From positions 1 through 9,454 of the forward strand of contig DASSLZ010000248.1 in assembly GCA_035689165.1 (NCBI GenBank): a stretch of 9,454 nt of DNA, read 5' to 3'. This document shows, piece after piece, positions 4,071 to 9,454 of the stretch; positions within the stretch are counted from its first letter, which is position 1, and every line of letters begins with the position of its first letter. Origin of the DNA: DASQJL01 sp035689165. GTDB taxonomy: Bacteria; Eisenbacteria; RBG-16-71-46; SZUA-252. A program made the translations under genes and the position numbers. Under the pieces are notes generated by a model, which had not been told where the DNA came from, searched no databases, and saw nothing but the letters and a program-made list of their open reading frames with translations.

Positions 4071-7041
4071 CCACTACTCGATGATGCGCGGGCCGGAGCC
4101 GATCGAGGCTCTGATCACCGCCGCACGCGCGCACGGCATGGACCGCTTCGCGCTGACCGACACGAACGCGCTGTATGGGTTCGTGTTCTATCGGCAGATG
4201 TGCGCCGAGACGGGGCTCACGCCGATCGCCGGCGCCGAGATCCTCGAGAAGGAGGCTTCGCACGCCGCGCCGGGGGGGCGCGGCCGGGCGGTGCTGCTCG
4301 CGCGAGGCCGATCGGGCTACGCGTCGCTCTGCCATGTGATCACGGCGCGGCATCTGGATCCCGAGTTCTCGATCGAGCGTTCGGTCCGCAGCCATGCGGC
4401 CGATCTCGTGCTTCTCTCCGAGGACCGCAAGACCCTCGAGTCGCTTCGCGACTCGATACAGGTGTACGCCGAGCTGGTTCCGGGACGCGGCGACCGACCG
4501 CTACGCGCCTGGGCGCGCGCGCGGGGTATTCCCTGCGTGGCCACGAACGACGTGCACTTCACGCGCCCCGAGTCGCGCCGACTGCACCAGATCCTGCGCG
4601 CCATCGACCGCAACACGACGCTCGAGCAGGTACCGCCCGACGACACGGCCGAGATCGGCCGCGTGTTCGCCTCGGCCGCCGCCATGGAGGCGCGGCTCGC
4701 CCACGCGCCCGAGGCGCTGGAGAATGCCGCCCGCCTCGGAGAGGAGTGCGCCGTGGACTGGGAGATGGGGCGCACCGTCTTTCCGTCGTACCCGCTCGAC
4801 AAAGGGGAGGCGTTCGCGATCCTGCGCGCCCGCTGCGAGGCGGGGATCGTGCACCGCTACGGCAAGGGCCCGGCGCCCGGGGTGCGCGCGCGGCTGGACC
4901 GGGAGCTCGCGATCATCCGCGAGAAGGGCTTCTCCGATTATTTCCTCATCGTGGAGGCGATCACGTCGCGCACGCCGCGCATCTGCGGCCGCGGGTCGGG
5001 GGCGGCGAGCATCGTGGCCTACCTGCTCGGCATCACCCACGTCGATCCGGTGCGGCACAACCTGTTCTTCGAGCGCTTCCTCTCGCCCGAGCGCAAGGAC
5101 CCGCCCGACATCGACGTGGACTTCGCCTGGGACGAGCGCGACCAGATCCAGCTCGACGTGCTCGCGGAAAACGGCGCCCCCGTGCGCGCGGCGATGGTCG
5201 CGAACCACGTCGGCTTCCAGCAGCGCGGCGCGATCCACGAGATCGCCAAGGTCTACGGCCTGCCCGAGGTCGAGATCATGAACGTGACCCGCCGCCTGCA
5301 GGGGCACTGGGGGCAGGAGGACCCGATCGACGGAATGCAGCGGCGGCCCCGCTTTCGCGACGTGGACTTCGAGCCCCCGTGGCCCGAAATCCTGGCGCAG
5401 GCACAGGCGCTGGAAGGGCACCCCCGGCACCTGGCCGTACACAGCGGCGGGATCGTGCTCGTCCCCGACGAGCTGTCGAACCACGTGCCGGTCGAGATCG
5501 CGCCCAAGGGGGTCCCCATCGTGCAGTGGGAGAAGGACCAGGCCGAGGACTTCGGCCTGGTGAAGATGGACCTCCTGGGGAACCGGTCGCTGGCCGTCAT
5601 CCGCGACGCCGTGGCCGCGGTGGAGCGGAACACGGGCCTGAAGATCGACGAACGGACCTGGAATCCGATCGACGATCCCGCTACGCAGCGGCTCATGGCC
5701 GAGGGGGACACGATCGGCGTCTTCTACGCCGAGTCCCCCTCGATGCGCCAGCTCCAGCGGAAGGCGGCGCGCGGCGACTTCGATCATCTCGTGATCCACT
5801 CCTCGATGATCCGCCCCGCCGCGAACTCGTATATCAACGAGTACCTCCGCCGCCTGCACGGCGGCGCCTACGAGCCGCTCCATCCCGCGTTGCGCCACAC
5901 GCTCGACGAGACCTACGGGATCATGTGCTACCAGGAGGACGTGACGAAGGTCTCCATGGAGCTGGCCGGGCTTCCGCTCGCGCAGGCGGAGCAGATCCGG
6001 AAAGCGTTGGGCCACAAGCGCCCCGTGAAACCGTTGCGGGCGCACATGGCCGACTTCTACGCCGGCGCCGCGTCCCGCGGCGTCGCGCGCGAGGTGATCG
6101 ACAAGGTCTGGGACATGATCCTCTCCTTCGCGGGGTATTCCTTCTGCAAGCCGCACAGCGCCTCCTACGCGATGGTCTCCTTCCGCTCGGGATGGCTCCG
6201 CGCGCACTACCCCGCCGAGTTCATCGCGGCCGTGATCTCGAACGAGGGGGGCTACTACGACGCCTTCGCCTACGTGTCCGAGGCGCGGCGCATGGGACTC
6301 CGCGTGCTGCCGGTGGACGTGAACGCGAGCCGGCGGGAGTACACCGGCCGCGCGCGCGACGTGCGCGTGGGGCTGATGCAGGTGAAGGGGCTGCGCGCCG
6401 AGGCGACCCAGGCACTGCTCGAGGCGCGCGAGCGGGGGGGCGCGTTCGCCTCGTTCGACAATCTCCGCCGCCGCACGCGGCTGCACGTGGCGGATCTGGA
6501 GCGGCTGGTCAAGTCGGGCGCGTGCGACTCGATCGCGGGGGGCCGCACGCGCGCGGAGCTCCTGTGGGAGGTCTACCTGGACGACGCCGCTTCGGTCGCG
6601 GCCACCGGCACCGACGATCTCTTCGCGCCGGCGGCTCCCACCGTGCCGCGCGCGGAGCCCTATGATCGACCCACGATGCTCCGCCACGAGATCGAGACGC
6701 TCGGCTTCCTCGTGAGCGCGCATCCGCTGGAGCCCTACGAGCGGGCCATGCGGGGGCGCGGCATCACGGCCGGCAAGGACCTCGACCGCCACGTCGGCCG
6801 CCGCGTGAAGCTCCTGGGATGGCACGTCACGTCCAAGCTGGTCCACGACAAGCACGAGCGGCTCATGGAGTTCGTCGGCTTCGAGGACACGACCGCGCTC
6901 TACGACGCCACCTTCTTCCCCAAGGTGTATGAGCGGGTCTGCCACCTGCTCGCCGGGAATCAGCCGTTCCTGATCACGGGCCAGGTGCAGCAGGAATACG
7001 GAGTCACGTCGGTGGTGGTGGAGGATTTGCGGCGGCTCTGA
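4039..7041 (+). CDS. dnaE2: DnaE2-type error-prone DNA polymerase III alpha subunit
   Basis: This 1000-residue C-family DNA polymerase is expected to act in SOS-induced translesion synthesis with ImuB. The PHP domain (about 1-250) starts FVHLHVHSHYSMMRG and contains GAE (65-67) and TNDVHF (169-174). The polymerase core has GRGSGAASIVAYLLGITHVDP (318-337) and PDIDVDF (356-362), giving Asp357 and Asp359. The third catalytic Asp511 lies in VKMDLLGN. CKPHSASYAMVSF (703-715) is also conserved. An (HhH)2 region (about 775-835) and a C-terminal OB fold (about 918-1000) complete it. One oddity is TDTN at 40-43, where metal-binding PHP domains have TDH. The GTG at 4039 was chosen because homology starts there. 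The ATG at 3871 would add 56 residues of unrelated sequence and overlap imuB by 200 bases, and the ATG at 4081 would remove the first PHP motif. GGATGG lies 6 bases upstream. The length is slightly below that of many DnaE2 proteins. Confidence 0.94.
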   Translation: MSRFVHLHVHSHYSMMRGPEPIEALITAARAHGMDRFALTDTNALYGFVFYRQMCAETGLTPIAGAEILEKEASHAAPGGRGRAVLLARGRSGYASLCHVITARHLDPEFSIERSVRSHAADLVLLSEDRKTLESLRDSIQVYAELVPGRGDRPLRAWARARGIPCVATNDVHFTRPESRRLHQILRAIDRNTTLEQVPPDDTAEIGRVFASAAAMEARLAHAPEALENAARLGEECAVDWEMGRTVFPSYPLDKGEAFAILRARCEAGIVHRYGKGPAPGVRARLDRELAIIREKGFSDYFLIVEAITSRTPRICGRGSGAASIVAYLLGITHVDPVRHNLFFERFLSPERKDPPDIDVDFAWDERDQIQLDVLAENGAPVRAAMVANHVGFQQRGAIHEIAKVYGLPEVEIMNVTRRLQGHWGQEDPIDGMQRRPRFRDVDFEPPWPEILAQAQALEGHPRHLAVHSGGIVLVPDELSNHVPVEIAPKGVPIVQWEKDQAEDFGLVKMDLLGNRSLAVIRDAVAAVERNTGLKIDERTWNPIDDPATQRLMAEGDTIGVFYAESPSMRQLQRKAARGDFDHLVIHSSMIRPAANSYINEYLRRLHGGAYEPLHPALRHTLDETYGIMCYQEDVTKVSMELAGLPLAQAEQIRKALGHKRPVKPLRAHMADFYAGAASRGVAREVIDKVWDMILSFAGYSFCKPHSASYAMVSFRSGWLRAHYPAEFIAAVISNEGGYYDAFAYVSEARRMGLRVLPVDVNASRREYTGRARDVRVGLMQVKGLRAEATQALLEARERGGAFASFDNLRRRTRLHVADLERLVKSGACDSIAGGRTRAELLWEVYLDDAASVAATGTDDLFAPAAPTVPRAEPYDRPTMLRHEIETLGFLVSAHPLEPYERAMRGRGITAGKDLDRHVGRRVKLLGWHVTSKLVHDKHERLMEFVGFEDTTALYDATFFPKVYERVCHLLAGNQPFLITGQVQQEYGVTSVVVEDLRRL

Positions 7042-7047
7042 CGGGTC

Positions 7048-7109
7048 GAACGCCTCTGTTGGCGGAACGCCGTTTCCGCGCTATTCTTACGCCCTCAAAA
7101 CAGGCGTTC
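7048..7109. repeat. GAACGCC repeats in the dnaE2-methyltransferase gap
   Basis: GAACGCC occurs twice in direct orientation (7048-7054 and 7065-7071) and once inverted as GGCGTTC (7103-7109). The outer copies extend to GAACGCCTcTGTT (7048-7060) against AACAGGCGTTC (7099-7109), an 11-base inverted repeat with a one-base bulge. Inside it lies a further inverted repeat, GCGGAA-N6-TTCCGC (7062-7079). No T-run follows, so an operator or mRNA structure is likelier than a terminator. The function is unknown. Confidence 0.5.
7059..7087 (+). promoter_or_regulatory. Candidate promoter of the methyltransferase pair
   Basis: TTGGCG (7059-7064, 4 of 6 match) and TATTCT (7082-7087, 4 of 6 match) are separated by 17 bases, in the only non-coding gap between dnaE2 and the methyltransferases. 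The start of transcription would be near 7094, about 30 bases before the ATG. The match is modest, so the pair might instead be read through from dnaE2. Confidence 0.4.
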
Positions 7110-7110
7110 A

Positions 7111-7118
7111 GGGGGGAG
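7111..7118 (+). promoter_or_regulatory. Ribosome binding site of the first methyltransferase
   Basis: GGGGGGAG ends 6 bases before the ATG at 7125. This favours that start over the in-frame TTG at 7059, which would add 22 residues outside the family and overlap the candidate promoter. Confidence 0.6.
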
Positions 7119-7124
7119 ACTGCC

Positions 7125-7808
7125 ATGCCGACCGAGACACCGACGCAATCATCCTGGTCCGCCGTCGACACCTATCTCAGCGGAGTCCTCCTGCCGGACG
7201 ATCCGGCGCTCGAGGAAGCCGTCCGCTCCAGCGAGCGCGCGGGCCTTCCGGCCATTCAGGTCTCGCCGCTCCAGGGGAAGATGCTCCATCTGCTCGCGCT
7301 GATGCGGGGCGCGCGGTCGATCCTCGAGATCGGCACGCTCGGCGGCTACAGCACGATCTGGATGGCCAAGGCGCTCCGTCCCGGAGGCCGCCTGATCACG
7401 CTGGAGATCGATCCGAAGCACGCCGAAGTCGCGCGCGCGAATCTTCTGCGCGCCGGACTCGAGCGCGTGGTGGACGTGCGTGTCGGCCGCGCGCTCGACA
7501 CCCTGGAACGGCTCGCGGCGGAGAACGCGGGTCCGTTCGATCTCGTCTTCATCGACGCGGACAAGCCGAGCGGCGCCGAGTACTTCAAGCGCACGCTCGG
7601 GCTCTCGCGCACCGGCACCATCATCGTCGTGGACAACGTGGTCCGGGACGGCGAGGTGGCGGACGCGTCCAGCTCCGACGCGAACGTGGTCGGCTCGCGG
7701 CGCGTGCTCGAGGCGATGGCCGCCGAACCGCGCGTCAGCGCCACGGCGATCCAGACGGTCGGCGTGAAGGGCTACGACGGCTTCGCGATGGCGCTGGTCG
7801 TTTCGTGA
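7125..7808 (+). CDS. Class I SAM-dependent O-methyltransferase (CCoAOMT-like, family 3)
   Basis: This 227-residue cytoplasmic enzyme is predicted to transfer a methyl group from S-adenosylmethionine to a hydroxyl, often of a catechol-like compound, with a divalent metal. The family N-terminus leads into PLQGKMLHLLALM (48-60). SAM motif I is LEIGTLGGYSTIWM (67-80), and the acidic end of the next strand is LEIDPKH (93-99). The metal ligands of plant caffeoyl-CoA methyltransferases are matched by Asp144 in FIDADK and Asp170-Asn171 in VVDNVVRDG. The length is typical of bacterial members. Its TGA overlaps the GTG of the next gene, so the two are probably co-translated. The natural substrate cannot be deduced. 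A link to the SOS cassette upstream is not evident beyond position. Confidence 0.92.
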   Translation: MPTETPTQSSWSAVDTYLSGVLLPDDPALEEAVRSSERAGLPAIQVSPLQGKMLHLLALMRGARSILEIGTLGGYSTIWMAKALRPGGRLITLEIDPKHAEVARANLLRAGLERVVDVRVGRALDTLERLAAENAGPFDLVFIDADKPSGAEYFKRTLGLSRTGTIIVVDNVVRDGEVADASSSDANVVGSRRVLEAMAAEPRVSATAIQTVGVKGYDGFAMALVVS

Positions 7809-8845
7809 CCCGGTCGGCCGAGCCGGCATCGGGGCGAGCCGCTGCGGGCGCCGCCGCTGAAGCCAATCCCTTCGAGTCGCTCCGCCAGATCTACAGCGGG
7901 TACTGCCTGGCGCGCGGCCTGCACGTCGTCGCGGACCTGGGGGTCGCCGACGCTCTGGGCGATACGCCCCGCTCGGCGGCCGAGCTGGCCGGATCGGTCG
8001 GCGCGGATCCGGACGCCCTCGACCGCCTCCTCCGACTCCTCTCGGCGCACGGGATCTTCCAGTCCGAGAAGGGCCGATACCATCACTCCGCGGCGTCCCG
8101 GCTCCTGCGCTCCGATCACCCGCAATCGGCGAGGCCGTTGGCGCGCATGTTCGGACTCTCGCTGAACTGGTCGGCGTATGGGGCCATGGAGCACTCGATC
8201 CGAACCGGAAGACCGGCCGTGGAGATGACGCTGCCGGGAGGGTTCTGGAGCCATTTCGCGGCGCATCCCGAGGACAGCGCGGTCTTCAACGCGGCCATGG
8301 CCGCGAAGGCGATCGCCCAAGTGGCCGCGATCGTCCCCGCCTACGATTTCTCGAAGTGCGAGCGCATCGGAGACATCGGCGGCGGCCGGGGACACCTTCT
8401 CCAAGCCGTGCTGCGGTCGGCCCCGCGCGCCAGGGGGATTCTCTTCGACCTGCCCCACGTGATCGCGGACGCGTCCGACATCGCATCGGACCGGCTGGCG
8501 CTGCAAGGCGGCGATTTCTTCAAGGATCCGCTGCCCGAGTGCGACACGTATCTCGTCATGGAGATCATTCATGACTGGCCCGACGCCGAATCCGCCGCCA
8601 TCCTGGGTGCGATACGGCGCTCCGCGCGCCCGGGTGCGACGCTCCTCCTCCTCGAGGAGATCATTCCGGACGACCCGGGCCCGCACTGGTCCAAGGTGCT
8701 GGATATCCACATGCTCACGCTCCTCGGAGGGCGCCAGCGCACGCTCCCGGAGTATGAACATCTTCTTCGAGAGGCAGGATTCGCGCTGCGCCGCGAGATC
8801 GAAACGGCGGCCGGTATTTCAATCCTCGAGGCGGAAGCGGTCTAG
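7805..8845 (+). CDS. COMT-like O-methyltransferase (PF00891) with dimerisation domain
   Basis: This 346-residue SAM-dependent methyltransferase belongs to the family containing plant caffeic acid methyltransferases, hydroxyneurosporene methyltransferase and many antibiotic-pathway enzymes. The N-terminal winged-helix dimerisation domain spans about 22-110 (LHVVADLGVADALGDTPRSAAELA). The Rossmann domain has motif I in GDIGGGRGHLLQAVL (189-203), then FDLPHVI (214-220), GGDFFKDPLPECD (235-247) and MEIIHDWPD (252-260), where His256 is the expected catalytic base. LLLLEEIIPDD (280-290) follows. Residues 1-20 are Ala-rich and probably disordered. The GTG at 7805 overlaps the previous stop codon in a GTGA arrangement, so translation is probably coupled. 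The close pairing of two methyltransferase families suggests successive or alternative methylation in one small-molecule pathway; the product is unknown. Confidence 0.92.
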   Translation: MTRSAEPASGRAAAGAAAEANPFESLRQIYSGYCLARGLHVVADLGVADALGDTPRSAAELAGSVGADPDALDRLLRLLSAHGIFQSEKGRYHHSAASRLLRSDHPQSARPLARMFGLSLNWSAYGAMEHSIRTGRPAVEMTLPGGFWSHFAAHPEDSAVFNAAMAAKAIAQVAAIVPAYDFSKCERIGDIGGGRGHLLQAVLRSAPRARGILFDLPHVIADASDIASDRLALQGGDFFKDPLPECDTYLVMEIIHDWPDAESAAILGAIRRSARPGATLLLLEEIIPDDPGPHWSKVLDIHMLTLLGGRQRTLPEYEHLLREAGFALRREIETAAGISILEAEAV

Positions 8846-8864
8846 CGCGGCAAGCAGCACGATG

Positions 8865-8890
8865 CCCGAGAGTTCTTTTGCGGGTTTTTT
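8865..8890 (+). terminator. Weak rho-independent terminator candidate
   Basis: CCCG (8865-8868) pairs with CGGG (8881-8884). The stem may be extended past one mismatch by G-T and A-T pairs, and it is followed by six T (8885-8890). It lies 20 bases after the second methyltransferase stop and just short of the convergent gene's stop. The stem is short, so efficiency is uncertain. It has no T-run in the opposite direction. Confidence 0.45.
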
Positions 8891-8892
8891 CG

Positions 8893-9454
8893 TTACCGGA
8901 TGAAGACGACCCGCTTCGCGGCGCTTTGCCCCTCCTGGCTCACCCGGAAGAAGTACACCCCCGACGCGAGACGGCGCCCGGCGCCCAGCCGGAATCGCTC
9001 GACACGCGGCGCGCCCCCCGCAATCTCCTGCCGCTCGATGAGCCGCCCGCGCGCGTCGAAGAGCTCGAGAATCGCGGGCGCCGTGTGCGGCAGCTGCACC
9101 TCGGCCGCGAGCTCGCCGCGCACGGGGTTCGCTGGCGCCCCTCGCACCTGCAGCGAGGGGAGCGGAACCGTTACGGCCATCTCGCCGAAGCTCGAGGCCA
9201 TGCCCGCGACGTGCACCGAGAGGCGATAGCGGTAGGTCGAGCCCGGGCGGACCTGAGTGTCCGTGAATCCGACGGTCCCGAACGTCACGCGAACCGTTCC
9301 GATCGGGATCCAACCCATGCGGTCCTGGCGTTCGATCGTGAGATCGGTGGCGTTCCGCGCGGCCAGGAACCATTCCAGCCGGATGCCGTCCGCGACCGCC
9401 TCGGCGCCGAGAGTCCGAACCCATGTGATCGACGGCCCGATGTCGGTGACGCGA
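8893..9454 (-). CDS. Secreted/surface protein C-terminus with FnIII-like and sorting domain (partial)
   Basis: The frame is open from the TAA at 8895-8893 to the window edge, giving 186 residues with the N-terminus missing. The internal ATG at 9318 is not the true start, because the domain continues upstream of it. Residues about 18-97 look like a fibronectin type III module (GIRLEWFLAARNATDLTIER, then GSTYRYRLSVHVAG). Residues about 107-186 match C-terminal sorting or FlgD-Ig-like domains of the FCB group: NPVRG at 109-113, ILELFDARGRLIER, RLASGVYFFRV (161-171) and a terminal KRVVFIR. Such domains can direct export by type IX secretion and outer-membrane attachment, or simply form a beta-sandwich. 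The function of the whole protein lies in the missing part. It is convergent with the methyltransferase pair. Confidence 0.85.
   Translation of the reverse strand, partial: RVTDIGPSITWVRTLGAEAVADGIRLEWFLAARNATDLTIERQDRMGWIPIGTVRVTFGTVGFTDTQVRPGSTYRYRLSVHVAGMASSFGEMAVTVPLPSLQVRGAPANPVRGELAAEVQLPHTAPAILELFDARGRLIERQEIAGGAPRVERFRLGAGRRLASGVYFFRVSQEGQSAAKRVVFIR

Noticed and set aside
4200..6665. Open frame of 821 codons on the same strand as dnaE2 but in another frame
   Set aside because: It is a GC-driven shadow frame: Arg/Gly/Ala-rich, without domains, and inside a conserved polymerase gene.
4501..6945. Long open frame of 814 codons antisense to dnaE2
   Set aside because: The frame lies fully within dnaE2, whose motifs are unmistakable. 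The antisense product shows no family motif and is rich in His, Arg and Val from the mirrored codons.
7062..7079. GCGGAA-N6-TTCCGC hairpin as a terminator of dnaE2
   Set aside because: The stem has six base pairs and no T-run after it, and it sits between candidate -35 and -10 elements.

Overview
This GC-rich window has dense coding on both strands and short intergenic gaps. It looks like chromosomal DNA from an uncultured or little-studied bacterium, possibly of the FCB superphylum or a neighbouring lineage such as Candidatus Eisenbacteria or Gemmatimonadota. The main clue is the right-edge gene, which encodes a fibronectin-III-like module followed by a C-terminal sorting (T9SS/FlgD-Ig-like) domain of the type common in that group. 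The taxonomic placement is inference; the gene content is read directly from the sequence.

Left part (1-1929): the probable tail of an upstream gene is followed by a zinc-free quinone-oxidoreductase-like MDR enzyme on the + strand. A tandem SRPBCC/AHSA1 protein on the - strand meets it tail to tail, with the two stop codons directly adjacent.

Centre (1930-7041): this is the most notable locus, a compact SOS mutagenesis cassette lexA-imuB-dnaE2. A divergent intergenic region carries a good sigma70-like promoter (TTGACT-N17-TATCTT). Its spacer contains a direct repeat TTCACC-N5-TTCACC, a candidate operator for the LexA encoded just downstream. LexA retains its Ala-Gly cleavage site and Ser/Lys dyad. 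ImuB is a Y-family-like protein that has lost the catalytic Asp-Glu pair but keeps a QLVLW clamp-binding motif. DnaE2 is a 1000-residue C-family polymerase with all three catalytic aspartates. The usual imuA gene is missing: imuB follows lexA after 18 bases, and dnaE2 starts inside the end of imuB. The likely logic is that DNA damage triggers LexA self-cleavage, the operon is derepressed, and ImuB tethers DnaE2 to the sliding clamp for mutagenic lesion bypass.

Right part (7042-9454): an 83-base gap holds a second candidate promoter embedded in repeats of GAACGCC. It precedes two overlapping O-methyltransferase genes of different families (CCoAOMT-like, then COMT/PF00891-like), which probably act together on a small molecule. 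A weak terminator separates them from the convergent, edge-truncated gene for the secreted or surface protein. No RNA genes, CRISPR arrays, insertion sequences or attachment sites were seen.
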